In this document: piece by piece, positions 1 through 11,144 of the stretch
How the letters are laid out: each line of letters begins with the position of its first letter
Position numbering within the stretch: the first letter of the stretch is position 1
Position numbers and translations under genes: made by a program
Notes under the pieces: model-generated
Databases searched by the model: none
What the model was told of the DNA's origin: nothing
What the model saw: the letters and a program-made list of their open reading frames with translations, nothing else
Assembly (NCBI GenBank): GCA_963920525.1
Contig: OY986438.1
Location: 190,842,962 to 190,906,961, forward strand
Reading direction: 5' to 3'
DNA: 64,000 bases
Source: Dichetophora obliterata
Taxonomy: Eukaryota > Arthropoda > Insecta > Diptera > Sciomyzidae

Positions 1-424
1 GAATTACAACACACTCGAGAATATTGAAGTTTTTGTAAGTGACTTTAAAGAGCGGCTAAATTAAAGAGGTTAGAAAGATCGCAAAGTTCGAGGCAGCAAG
101 ATACTTGCAAAAATTCAGCTCCATTCTCTCGCCTGTGTAGCAATACTTATACAAAAATCAAAAAAAAATTTATGCAATTTCATTTTCATTTATATCTATC
201 AATATTTATATTTTTATTTGTTACCTTTTTTTTTTTTTTTGTCAAAGATGATATTAATAATGAAGAGGTACATTTCAAGAAAAGCGAAAAATCTAATTAT
301 AATTAAATTTTTTAAATTTTTGACTTAAGAGGTCAAAATCTATGAGAGTATTCGCTATTTTTAAATTATTTTTTCAGTAGTATATGAGATGCCTTCATTC
401 ACTCCCTTTGCTGTTATATGTATA
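1..424. other. AT-rich sequence, no gene seen
   Basis: This stretch is very AT-rich with poly-A and poly-T runs (for example 223-240). I see no ORF of note, no inverted termini and no RNA gene. It may be part of an element that begins left of the window. Confidence 0.5.
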
Positions 425-836
425 TAGTGGCGTAGATATGGGGGGTCCACGGGTCTAGACCCCCCAGAGCCATTGAAACTTTTCGAAATTGTGAATTGAT
501 TTTATTTAGTTAAGCCCGAATCCAAATATATATGTATCGCCAAAAATTCTTCTTTTTATTAAGAAAGTTATCAAAACTTGATTTAGTGCAGAGTTTAATT
601 TTTCTAAATCGATCAACCGAATCGATGAATTTGCCGAAATTAGATTCAATTCAACAAGCCCATAATTTTTGTACTAACCTACCGTTTTCCGACGTTTTAA
701 CAAAGTAAGGATGTGAAACATGGCATTTGGCGTCACAAAACAGTCATGTAATTAGGTATTCAAAAGTAAACCTTTTTAAGGATATTATATTTCTTACGGA
801 CCTCCACCCCACAACCAAAAGCTATCTACGCCACTG
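425..836. mobile_element. TA-type MITE with GTGGCGTAGATA termini
   Basis: The left end reads TAGTGGCGTAGATATGGGG and the right end reads CTATCTACGCCACTG, giving a terminal inverted repeat of about 14 bp. TA lies outside both ends (423-424 and 837-838), as expected for a Tc1/mariner-type target. The 412-bp interior carries no coding frame, so it is a non-autonomous element. The GGCGTAGC-like terminus resembles that of the element at 8942-9245, but the target duplications differ. Confidence 0.7.
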
Positions 837-1734
837 TATATCAATTCCATGGTGATCGATCTTAAGAAGAAAGCTCCAGTCACGCTTCGGAGCTGATACG
901 TACACTTTTTACAAAATAACATTGTATGTGGCCAAAATCACATGAGTTTTTCGCGCTTTTTTATGTTTTTTGTATCAATTTTTGTCGTGCAAATCGGTGA
1001 ATTTTTAATATTTTTCTCATATATTGGGTGTTGAAAGTTGTCGTGAAAAACATCATACATACTTATTCAGGATAAAGAGAAACAGTCTTTAGCGATAAGG
1101 CTCAAATAATGAATACTTTGGTAGCAATACGATGTAACCGGTTTAATTTTATTATTTTTCGCATTTATTGGGCGTTAAAGCTGGGCGTGGCAAATATAAA
1201 ATAGCCTATAATAATTTGACTCAAAGTGTTAATAGTTTCGTATCTAAATCGTTCAAATCGGTTCAGTGGTTTTCGTTTGAAAGTAGAACAAACAAACACC
1301 GTTCCAAGCACTTAATATAATAGTGTATATATAAATAATAAAAATAACGGACAAAGCCCCACACAAAATCAGAAACATACAACAAAAAGTCCGAAAAGAT
1401 ATATAGAGAAACATGATATAAATAATATCTAGGTATTAATAGGCGAAGAAAACATATTCTCTCGTGTTATTCAAACGATTTTGGAAATTTTTTTAACTGA
1501 ATTAGAGTAGAGAGAAGGAATGGACAGAATAGTTTTTATAGAAATTCACCTGCTTTAAACTGGTAAAATTATGCATTTCACGCATTTTGGAGTCAGATAC
1601 ACGTAGAAGATATGTACAAAAATAAGATAAAAAATGTTTGGCATTGCTTCGTTAGGTTTTTTTCTTACAACTGTGATATGAATTCACTTACGTTCTCCGA
1701 TCAGTAAGGAAAGAGGAAAAAATTGTCTCTATTT
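837..1734. repeat. AT-rich stretch with a weak tandem repeat
   Basis: Two diverged copies of a motif near TTATTGGGCGTTAAAG lie at about 1000-1045 and 1140-1190, each preceded by a T-rich run ending in TTTTTC. This suggests an old tandem pair with a period near 145 bp. The tail at 1250-1335, around CGGTTCAGTGGTTTTCG followed by AACAAACAAAC, looks like the end of a dispersed repeat, but the other end is not evident. No coding region is seen. Confidence 0.35.
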
Positions 1735-2037
1735 CAGGGCACAAACTTTACCACTATTGTGGTAGATCTACTACATTTTTTAAAAATTTTCAGATCTACC
1801 ACTTTTACCAACGAACGCTTAAAATCTACCACTATTTGCACCATCATAAAATTTTTATATGACTTTTTTTTTCTATGAATACACTTAAAAGTTCCTTTTC
1901 CATAATGAACAATATTAAATCTTAAAAACGAAACGGTTTGCAAACTGTTTTTGTTGCAAACTAAATCTTTATAAAAGAATTTTGTGATGAAAAAAAACCT
2001 ATTCGAGCCTCCGGTAAAATTAATAAGATTTTCAGAA

Positions 2038-2248
2038 CTATCATGAATAATTTTTCATGCGGAATCGAAAAAGGGAGTTTCAATTCATAAGATAAAGTTT
2101 AAGAACACTTTGGAAAAATTTAATGCATAGTGGTTCAGCATCGGTCTATCAATAAATTTGCATTAAAAATTTGCAAAATGTTCTTTAACTTTATCTTAAA
2201 AATGAAAATTCTCTTTTCCGATTCCGTGTGAAAAACTAGTCATGATAG
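2038..2248. repeat. Large imperfect hairpin inside the hAT element
   Basis: CTATCATGA at 2038-2046 pairs with TCATGATAG at 2240-2248. The arms continue inward (CGGAATCG, then AAGATAAAGTTTAAGAACA on the left, with the matching complement on the right). It may be another foldback MITE, but I do not see a convincing target duplication. Confidence 0.55.
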
Positions 2249-2356
2249 GACTGTTTTTTATAAATCTTTTAAGTTTGTTGATGAAAGGTTTATTGCTTTC
2301 TAGTTTTGTTTTTCTTAATATGTATATTTATATATTTTAAGCATACATCTCATTTA

Positions 2357-2629
2357 TGGGCAGGAGCCAAATTTTTTTATTAGTTTTTAAATACGTACTT
2401 TTACCTTTTTTAAACTTTGGTGAATTTTATCTCAAAAACCATAAGTAAACGACATTTTTTAATGGATTCCTTTTAGACCCAATTTTCTTATCGACCCGGT
2501 AAACTCACAACTTGCTGGAAAATCATACCTCCATTTCCGGCGAGTTGTGAGTTTACCGGACTGTGAAAAAATTGGGCCTTAAGGGGGTAAAAACACATAT
2601 TTAAAATATTAAAATTAGGCTCCTGCCCC
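2357..2629. mobile_element. TA-type MITE nested in the hAT element
   Basis: The left end TGGGCAGGAGCC mirrors the right end GGCTCCTGCCCC, and TA flanks both ends (2355-2356, 2630-2631). The arms remain weakly complementary for several tens of bases inward. Its centre is occupied by the smaller MITE at 2476-2578, so it predates that insertion. Confidence 0.65.
2476..2578. mobile_element. 103-bp TTA-type MITE, innermost of three nested elements
   Basis: The left arm starts GACCCAATTTTC and the right arm, read inward, starts GGCCCAATTTTTTCACAG. The arms pair again over CCGGTAAACTCACAACT. TTA flanks both sides (2473-2475, 2579-2581), consistent with the TWA targets of PIF/Harbinger elements. The element is almost all arm, with a loop of roughly 20 bases. 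Its terminus resembles that of the MITE at 9453-9668. Confidence 0.7.
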
Positions 2630-2985
2630 TAAACTAGATTTGTTCTATATTGTTTTGCTTTTTGTTTTATTGACAGAAAGATTGTTAGTTTTTAATCCAT
2701 TTTTATTTTTTTATATTGTATATATCCTTTTTTTAATACTGTAAGCTGTGTTATGTAAATATCAAATGGAAATATCTAATCTGCTACATTTTATTTCAAT
2801 CTACTACACTTTTTGAGTTTATTATGAATTGCACAAACTCATTTCAATGTAAATGAAATACTTCCTAAGGAGTAGCTTTAAACTGTCATTCTAGATACAC
2901 CTTCCGGTACATCTACTATGTTACGACTTATCTTATCTTAAAAAACCACTCAAAAAATTTTTCAAGTCCGTGCACTGCTCTATTT

Positions 2986-3865
2986 CTATTTTTAGTTTGC
3001 CTCTCACGTTGCGCTCTCTTATGTGCGAGAGAACTGGTGGCTAATTCATTAGGAAAGTACAAGTGATGCCAAATTTTTATGAAAACAATATGTTTTAACA
3101 TTATTTTTTGTATCGAATAACAGAGAATTTATGCGAAAAGGTCGAATTTCGGCGAACTCTAATCTATATAGGCGTAAGAAAAACAGTTCGGTACCATTTT
3201 CTACCGTGTTTCTCGACCGATTTGGATAATTTTTCTTTTTAATGAATTAGAGTTAGGAAAAGGAAAGGCACCAAATATTTTTGTGACCTTTTACCTGAAT
3301 TATAAGCGTTCAAAGAAAACTTCTTAAATAAAAGCTAAACTATAAGAGATGGAAGAACACGGTGTAAGAGGAAATTTTAGACATTTTTTTTAAAAAAGAT
3401 TAAAGAACTAAGACATGCGCCTTATACAAACAAGGTTTGGTCTTTGACCTGAAAAGAAAGGGATAGATTATTTAGAGGAATTGATTGGAACCATACGTGA
3501 CTTATTGATTAGGCGAAACAACCGTGAAAGACAATTTTAATTGCTTTTAACCGAGGCTGGTGTTATGCCTTAACCTCGGCAAGCACTTTCAGCCTTTAGT
3601 TGTGTTCCTGTCCTTTAATTCCACATTTACCTCAATTTATTTGTGGATTTTTAGTTTTCTATAATTCTTAAATGTAGCAAAAAACAAAGAAAGTGAAAAG
3701 AACCGTGCCCGAACCCGGATTCGAACCAGGGACCTCTGGGTTGATAGTCTAGCGCACTCTTATATCATTGCTGAGATATAAGTAAGAAAAATATCGCAGA
3801 CATTTTTCGCCATCTCTCACGGATACCCTACAATAAGCATTTTTTATGTAACGTGTGCAAATATA
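2986..3865. other. No gene; contains a tRNA-like module
   Basis: This is AT-rich sequence without a coding region. The only recognisable piece is the tRNA-like block at about 3700-3790, listed separately. Confidence 0.5.
3700..3790 (-). other. tRNA-like module (SINE head or decayed tRNA)
   Basis: On the minus strand the segment holds a good T-arm, with CCTGG and CCGGG pairing around TTCGAAT, which also matches a Pol III box B (GGTTCGAATCC). I could not pair the anticodon and acceptor stems, so it is not a functional tRNA by eye. A tRNA-derived SINE fragment is the simplest reading. Confidence 0.5.
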
Positions 3866-6800
3866 CAGCTGTGGTCAAAATAATAGCAGTACTATTTTAT
3901 TCACACATGTTTGTAAAAACAATACTTGTCTACAAATTTCGGATCCGGTAAACCCATTATCGTTCCTATATGTACTTTCATCGCTGGTTCGAAACCTGTC
4001 ATCAGTTTCCTCCTATATTGTAAAATTTTCCAGATACAGGGTGTTTTACGTTTTTGGCAAGTGCTTAGTATTATTGATTTAGAATCTAAAGTGCTCACCA
4101 TAAAATAAAAAATAATATTTTGTATTTTAGCAGAACTAAAATTTTCTGAAACGTCCGAATTTAAAATGTCTGTTTTTCATGTAAAAATACACTTAATCAA
4201 CAGGTTTTTTCTAAATTCTAACTTTGGATGATAACAGCTCTGCTAAAATAAAAGATACAAATTTTGTTGATATTTCGTTGGGTAATCTGAAAATTTTAGC
4301 TCCGCTACAGCACATAATACGAAAATGGTTGATAGATTAATGGAAAAGTTGATATTTCTTCTAAAATATAAAATATTCTTTTTTATTTTATGGCTAGTAG
4401 TTTAGATTCTATATAAATAATACTAAACACGTGCAAAAAACGTAATACTTATCTTTTGAAAATGTTACAATATCGGAGAAAACTGTGTACAAATTTGGAA
4501 CGAGTATTGAAAGTACGTCTAGGAATGATAATCGGTTTACCGGATCGAAAATTTGTAGACTAGTATTATTTATCTAAACATGTTTGAATATTTTTTTTTT
4601 TTTTTGATTGATTTTATTTACCAACATTTTACATTACATCACATTAACATTAAAATTACATTTCATTGAAAAAAACATTGGTTAATGATATCTACATTCT
4701 ATAGCTCCGAAGAACTAGAGGCGAATGCAAATTGCTTAAGACTATTAATACTAATATTAGGTACATGGGGTCATAACACACAATTAAGAAATAATAAAAA
4801 TAAATGTATAAAAATATGAAAACATAAAAATATGAAAACATTAATATTTTAATAAAGAATATAAAGAACATTATGTAATAATATTAAGAAGCGAATAAAT
4901 TTGATTGTAATTAAGTTGAAAAAGCCACGATTTCACAGTAGTAAGAAACACATGTTTATTATGAATACAACGTAAGCTACCCGGCAAGCTATTAAATAAT
5001 CTAGGAGCAGCTGAGGTGTAGAAATGCAGAAAGTGATGCAGATTCTATGGAGGTACCAAGGCAATATTGCAGTTATTGATTCTTAAGTTATAATATGTCG
5101 AGTTTCTGTTTAATAAGTGACCACAATTTTTGAAAAAAGTTTTAAGTACTTTGTAGAAATATAGATGTTTGAGGGGTAGGATTTTAAGATTTTTAAATAA
5201 ATCCAAGCTGGCAGTAGTACGATTTTTGTTACAGATGAGTCTAATATTGTGTTTTTGTGAAAAAAGCAATGGGTCGATTTTATTTTTAAGTGTGCCACCC
5301 CAGCAAACTAAACCATATTGCAATTTTGAGTCAAGAAGTCCGTAATAAATGCAAGTTAGTAATTTTTTAGAACAAAGGGCTTCAACAGGTATATCTGCCT
5401 AGTGACAGCCAGCGAATAGCGTTTGAGCGCACTTGTATGCTCATCCCAATTTAGTCTCCAATCCACTATCAGACCCAAATATTTAAAATTCTTTACACAT
5501 TCTACATTAAAACATTTTGATGAGCATGGTAAGTGGTCGTTATAGGTATTGCATTGCGTCGATGCAGAACATATATCTCTACTCAACATGATTCTATCAC
5601 AACCTGTACTATGAAAGGTGAAGTGCTTCTCAAAATGAATATCTGTTCCAGCAATACTAAAAAACATAATTTTAGTTTTATCACTCATAACTAACTTATG
5701 CGCGGAAAACGAATGGTTTAGGATACTTAAATCGTGATTGATGTTAGCTGTTAAATCTAGCATTGAATTGGATGCAAATGTACATGCCATGTCATCTGCA
5801 AATGCGACCGTTTTACTTATAAACTTTTGAGAGAATAGAGATTCAATATATATCAAGAAAAGGATGGGACCCAAAACTGACCCTTGTGGAACACTTGAAT
5901 TAACTACAACAAAAGAACTATAATCTTTATTGATTTTTACCCTCTGTTTTCTATTCATCAAGTAAGAAGTAAACCATTTATGTACAGAGCCCCTTAATCC
6001 GCACCTAAACAATTTGTCTAACAGAATTTTGTGGTCTACTGTGTCAAACGCTTTGGTAATGTCCACAAAGATAGCAGCAGATAGTTTTTTATTGTTTATG
6101 CTTTGATATACATTTGTGCAGAATGATAATAAGGCATCTTCTGTTGACAACCCTGCTCGAAAACCAAATTGGCATTCACTGAAAAAATTAGTTTTATTTA
6201 AAAAAGCTATTATCCTTGTCTTTATAGTTTTTTCATAAATTTTAGAGAACACTGGTAGAATAGATATTGGTCTATAGTTATTAAGTTCTTTTTTGTCACC
6301 CTTTTTAAATAGGGGAATAACTTCAGCTTTCTTAAGATTGTCAGGAAAGGTGCCAACTTCAATACTCACATTCACCAAGTGGCACATTATATCGACAATA
6401 TTATGCGCAATCTTTTTTATAAAAATGTTAGAGTAACCTTGTTCTGTGTTAGCATTTGAATTTTTTAAGGAAATAATAGTTTTGTACATCTCTGACGGAA
6501 GAACAGGATCAAAAAAAATGCTTGAACTCTGTGAGCGTTCTGAACTTAAGCAAGAACACATTGGTGTACTAGGCGAACTTATAGGAATGACATTGTTAAC
6601 AATATTCACAAAAAAGTTGTTAAAAGCATTGGCTATAGCTGATGGATTCGTAAGGGCCTCATTATTTTTAATTATAGTGGAAATATTATATTTTTTAACT
6701 GTTGTGTTTAGCAGATTATTCACAAGTTTCCACTCCTTCTTAACATCACCTTTTATTTGATTAAATTCATTGATATAGTAATTATCTTTACAAGCAGCCG

Positions 6801-7762
6801 TATCTTTTTAAAATTTCTTTGCACATTTTTTTGTATAGTGTCTTGAGGACCTCGTTGGAAGGATGTTTTATCGTTTTCTTATAAAGTTTATTTTTTTTAT
6901 GAATTTTCTTAATTAACTCTGACGTCATCCAAGGTTTTAATTTTTTTGATTTGGAACTAGTTTTCTTTAAAGTTGTAGAGCACATGTTCACATGGTTAGA
7001 TAACTTTCCTACAAAAATGTCGTACGCTTTGGATGGATCAAGTTCGTTATGCACTTCATCCCAAAACTCGAATCTAAGACGTTCATTCAGTGCAATATAA
7101 CTAATTTTGGTGTATAATTCAGTCGATGTTTCAGACTCTGTATAAATAATAACATTTTCAAAACACAAACATGTTAAACAATGATCAGAGATTTCAAGAT
7201 TATGTACAGAACTACTAATAGACAGCCCTCTAGAGCGTACAAACATATGATCTATACATGTTTGAGGTGTTGTTGTTTATACGGGTTGGTTGGTTAATAC
7301 ATGATTCTAAGCCGTAAGATGATAGTAAAATGAGATATTTATCAACCATGTTAGAGTCTTGCAGAAGATTAAGATTAATGTCGCCTAATACAACTAAATT
7401 TTCTGCATTATCATTAGCTAATATTTCGCCCAAATTATTCAAAAATACATCATTCATTGCACTAGTATGGAATCTATATATGCATATAAAGGTATACTTT
7501 TGGTCATTTATTACACATTTTACTTGCACCACATCAGAACTTGTAAATTTAAATGAAAGAAATTCGCAATATAGTTCGTTCTTTGCAAACACTGCAACAC
7601 CACCTGCTGCATATTCATTATTACAATTGGCAAAAAAACTATAACCCGGAATGTTGAAGAGAGGCGCTTCTTCATCGTATATCCAAGTTTCCGTTAAAAA
7701 TATGACATCAGGCTTTATTTTAAAAGATTTTAAGAGCACTGCTATTATTTTGACCGCAACTG
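3866..7762. mobile_element. Long-TIR Tc1/mariner-like element split by a LINE
   Basis: The left end CAGCTGTGGTCAAAATAATAG and the right end, read inward CAGTTGCGGTCAAAATAATAG, form the outer inverted repeat. TA lies immediately outside both ends (3864-3865, 7763-7764). The left arm (3866 to about 4110) is matched by an inverted arm at about 4370-4590. That arm is cut off from its final 25 bases (7738-7762) by the LINE at 4591-7737. Without the LINE the element would be only about 750 bp with arms over 200 bp, so it is a non-autonomous foldback-type transposon. Comparing the two arms, about 7 bp of target seem to have been lost at the LINE insertion site. Confidence 0.75.
4591..7737 (-). pseudogene. 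5'-truncated Jockey/CR1-type LINE: endonuclease plus reverse transcriptase, broken
   Basis: Read on the minus strand it encodes, in order, an APE-type endonuclease (7739-6790), a reverse transcriptase (6723-5356) and a C-terminal region (5323-4871), then a 3' UTR and a 15-base A tail (T run 4591-4605). Endonuclease motifs seen are VIFLTETW, VVLGDINLNL and ISDHCLT. Its start is missing, so the copy is 5'-truncated. RT motifs are NYRPISILPVFSKIYEK, QFGFRAGLSTEDAL, AIFVDITKAFDTVDH, SSVPQGSVLGPILF and the catalytic AFADDMA. The frame changes near 7240, near 6800 and in the A run near 5370, and a TAG stop lies at about 5045. The frame can still be followed to a stop at 4871. A functional protein cannot be made. 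It probably moved by target-primed reverse transcription into the right arm of the TA-flanked transposon. The exact clade would need phylogeny. Confidence 0.85.
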
Positions 7763-7764
7763 TA

Positions 7765-8640
7765 TATTGGGATGGTTAAATTTCTTACAAACAGTAAATT
7801 TGAAAAATTCTTGTTATTTTGACATGACATTTATATCTAGACGATATCTCAAAAACTGTAGTTTTTCTCAATACGACGTATTTTTGTATGAAAAGTCGTT
7901 GGTTAACACTGGCGACAAACTGAAAATAGAAATAGAATCGTTTTTTACGCGATGAGTCGAACGTAAGCGATTTCATATTACAGTGTAGGGCGAACCGTCA
8001 CAGTGAAAAGTGACCTTTAGCGAACTCTAGTAGATATAAATACCCTATTTGAAACGCCAAGTTACCAAAAGTAATTAAGACCTCTTCTGAATATAAAAAT
8101 ATAAAATATATAAGAACAACTTACAGTTTTAAGTTTTTTACACTCACATTAAATTAAACTTCTGTGTTAATTATTATGAGAAACAAAATATTACAGAAAA
8201 AACTTTCAGTTTTATCATAATTTTGGACACCCACAAAAACAAAAAGCTTTTACTACGCGGAAATGAGCGCTTAATTTTATTGTATTAAGAAGAGGGGAGA
8301 AAAGAGATTTGGGGAAAATAAAAAGAAGCAGGGAAATGCAAACAAAAAATACATGATTGAATTCAATTAAAATGTGGAAAGTGAAAACTTTTTCAATTCT
8401 CACTATAATTAGCGTACAAATAAAATGAAATGATAAAAGAAAGCAAAGGCAAATGAAAAGAAAGAGGCAATAAAAAAATTAACTTATTTCAATTTTAAAA
8501 AAAAACACTAGAAGCAATTCCAGAAAAATAATGTGGCGTAAATTTAAGCAACATGGATGGTCGCCATTAACTTAGAGATAGTCTTAGAATTCTTTTTCAA
8601 AATTAGCATTTGCTAATGACTAATAATATGCTGACACAAT
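7765..8640. other. AT-rich sequence, no gene seen
   Basis: Short ORFs of about 60 codons on both strands lack any recognisable motif. The block 8420-8520 is A-rich. Nothing else is supportable. Confidence 0.5.
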
Positions 8641-8933
8641 AAATGATTAAAGAGAAGACTACTTAAGAGTTATGGGTCTATCTGAATCAGACTATGCGAG
8701 CAGGACGCGGAAACTCTAGAACACATTCTATGTGAATGTCTGGAAATCTGTATTCTAAGGCGATTTCACTTTGGCAGTAGTGCCCCCATAAACTATTTGG
8801 TACAACAAGCTAGAAACAGTGCTAAAGTTTATTGAAATTAAATTTGGATAGTTAATCAAGGGCATGCACAACAGATCCTATCTATGGGTCGGAGTGGACA
8901 TGGGCCCACAACAAACTAACTAAATCAAGAGTT
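8641..8933 (+). pseudogene. 3' tail of a decayed LINE with C-terminal zinc-knuckle region
   Basis: At about 8709-8790 the plus strand reads EHILCECLEICILRRF, which matches the HILCECPAL-like cysteine/histidine motif after the RNase H domain in I/Jockey-group LINEs. The frame upstream is interrupted by a stop. The following sequence up to ACAACAAACTAACTAAATC looks like the 3' UTR and tail. Only the last few hundred bases remain, consistent with 5' truncation. Confidence 0.55.
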
Positions 8934-8941
8934 GATGTAGC

Positions 8942-9245
8942 CAAGCGGGTCGGAAGCTAATTTCATCTGGGGGGCAGTACAAATGGGGGTGCAAAAAAAA
9001 TCACCAAAATTTCTTAAAATAAACATGAATATGAATAAACAAATTTTTATTTTAGTTTCAATACATAATACAAATATATAATACATATATAAATATATAA
9101 TACATAAATATATAATATAAAAATATTATCGTTGTAAAAAATTGACCTTTTTAATAACTTTTGAAGTTTTCCTTTTAAAGTGTTTATCTAGCTAAATAAG
9201 CGGGGTGCAACTGCCCCCGTTTTACCCTCGCTTGCTACGCCAATG
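8942..9245. mobile_element. hAT-like MITE with 8-bp TSD
   Basis: An 8-bp direct repeat GATGTAGC flanks it at 8934-8941 and 9246-9253. The right terminus, read inward, is CATTGGCGTAGCAAGCG. The left is CAAGCGGGTCGG, apparently missing about seven bases of the same terminus. Both sides share a GGGGGCAGT block further in. The interior (9040-9190) is AT-rich and non-coding. An 8-bp TSD fits hAT or P-type elements; the inserted copy sits at the end of the LINE tail. Confidence 0.65.
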
Positions 9246-9315
9246 GATGTAGCGATCAACGAAGCCCTCTGTCTAGTTTGCTTGGTGGTTTGTTCTGCAA
9301 ATAACGTGTTGGTGT

Positions 9316-10979
9316 GCAACCTGTTGCTTCATTAACTTATTTGGCACTGAGCTCAAATATAATTCTAAAAAAATTTTACTTTTTTAAAAAACAGAATAAT
9401 AACATAACAATGTAGCTAAGCGACAGAAAAATGACATACGCAGCAATTTTTAGCGCCAATTTTTCAGTGCGAGCTTAAACTCTAGCCAAATTAAACTGAG
9501 CTTAACTCACTAAAGCTGAACGCTTTAACTCGGTTAAGGCACAAAAGAAACACATAATATCAAAATTTAAGTCAATATAGCACCAACGAATGTTTCAATG
9601 TCCAATTTTGTTGAGTTAACCTGAGTTTAATTTGACTAGAGTTTAAGCTCGCACTGAAAAATTGGCCCTTAGAGGCTATCTCGGTGTTAAGCCCTTCTTT
9701 CTAGACAATATAAAAACTCACCATTTTTCTGAAGAATTGTTTCAATGTTGCTTTTTTTCGCCTACAGATCATCGCCGCCACATCGTTGCAACAGTGTCTA
9801 TAATTTGTGCACTTAACTGAACTATACACCATTGTTACCGATTTTTCATACTCTACAGAGCTGCCACAGAAACACATTAATGTCTTTCGCTGATGATTGC
9901 AATGTCAGTTGCAACTTTTGCAAAAACCAATTGCAACTGGCTAGTAAATCGTTTGCCATTAAATGCCGATTGGCAACAGATCGTTCGTTAATGGTACTCT
10001 TTGATATTGTTGCAAATTTTTTTCACCTTTTTTTTCTCTGCTACTTAAATTATAACCGAGCTGCTGTGATTTGTTGCCACTAATTATGAAGTTCTGTCTG
10101 GTTGAGGTGTTGAAGGTACACAACATAAAGATGCTATCCAGCAGTTGCACTTTGTTGCAGTCGAGCAAACGTCGATGAATGCAGCTAAAGTGCAATAAAG
10201 ATAGGAGAAATACTTCAGAGATGTATAAACGATAATAAAAAAAAACGTTTACGATTTTTGTAGCACCAAGTCAAATTTAGCAAAATAACTGTTTAAACTA
10301 AAAAGAAAAATATTTTAAAATTCCAACATTCCTTGAAATGGTTTTTAATAAAAAACCACTCGTTGGAAAAAATTATGCGCCAAAAAGGGAAAACTCAGCC
10401 AAAGTCATCAAAAAATAATTATGGAAAGTGAAAATGTCAAGAAAGTTGTTTTTTTGTAGTTTATTAAATAGTAGGTAAATAAAGAAAATAAAACAAACAT
10501 TAAAACCAAAAATGCAAATTACACAAAAATCCGATAACAAATATTTACATATCAGAGATTAATACTGAAAATGTTATTCAAAAAGTCAACAAACTTCCAA
10601 AATAAAGCAAACAAAAAGTAAAAGCTATAAGCTTGTAAGTAAGAAGACGATTGCCAACCAATCATAATATTTTTTCGAGGTACAAGGAAAAGCAAGAAAA
10701 TATTTGGATAAAGCAGAAGTCATGAGTCATGGACTAATGACAAGATTATACATTATGTATTCAAACTCAGAAACGCTAAAAGCTCGCATAAGTTAAAACA
10801 AAAATAATTTCTTTCGATAACGTTGAGATTTTTAAAAAAGCTTGCAAGTAAAAATTTTGAAAATAACTAGTATCGTAAAAAGATAATAGATAATATTTTT
10901 AAATAATTCTAAAAAAATATAATTTTTTAGAGTTATATTTGAGCTTAATGCCAAATAAGTTAATGAAGCAACAGGTTGC
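9316..10979. repeat. 1.66-kb region bounded by a 60-bp inverted repeat
   Basis: 9316-9376 starts GCAACCTGTTGCTTCATT and 10919-10979 is its reverse complement, with about four mismatches over 60 bases. The pair may be the termini of a transposon, with GCAACCTGTTGC itself partly palindromic. I see no matching TSD and no transposase frame inside. The region includes the MITE at 9453-9668 and otherwise looks unique. Confidence 0.5.
9453..9668. mobile_element. 216-bp TTA-type MITE (PIF/Harbinger-like)
   Basis: The left arm begins GCGCCAATTTTTCAGTGCGA and the right arm, read inward, GGGCCAATTTTTCAGTGCGA. The pairing continues through GCTTAAACTCTAG and AAATTAAACT. TTA is present at both sides (9450-9452, 9669-9671). 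The terminus is close to that of the MITE at 2476-2578, so the two are probably one superfamily. Confidence 0.75.
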
Positions 10980-11144
10980 TTTAATTTATTATAATAGACA
11001 ATCTTTATCAAGTTTCAATCCTTCTAAAGTTATTTATTTTTTTAATGGCTCGTTCTGTTGATTTGCTTGCATGAAAATTTCAAAAACCTAAGAATTTTAT
11101 GACTTTTTATTTACGAAAATAGACATTCCACCAACAAAATAGTA

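Larger units (their letters stand above)
1735..2977. mobile_element. hAT-superfamily element, non-autonomous
   Basis: The ends are CAGGGCACAAACTT (left) and, read inward on the other strand, CAGTGCACGGACTT (right). A perfect 8-bp target-site duplication CTCTATTT flanks them at 1727-1734 and 2978-2985. An 8-bp TSD with CAG-type termini is diagnostic of hAT elements. No transposase frame survives in the 1243 bp. The interior holds a hairpin (2038-2248) and a pair of nested MITEs (2357-2629 and 2476-2578), so part of the length is later insertion. Confidence 0.85.

Noticed and set aside
3700..3790. Functional tRNA gene
   Set aside because: Only the T arm pairs well. No acceptor or anticodon stem could be formed by eye.
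6446..6760. 104-codon plus-strand ORF
   Set aside because: Antisense shadow of the LINE reverse transcriptase.
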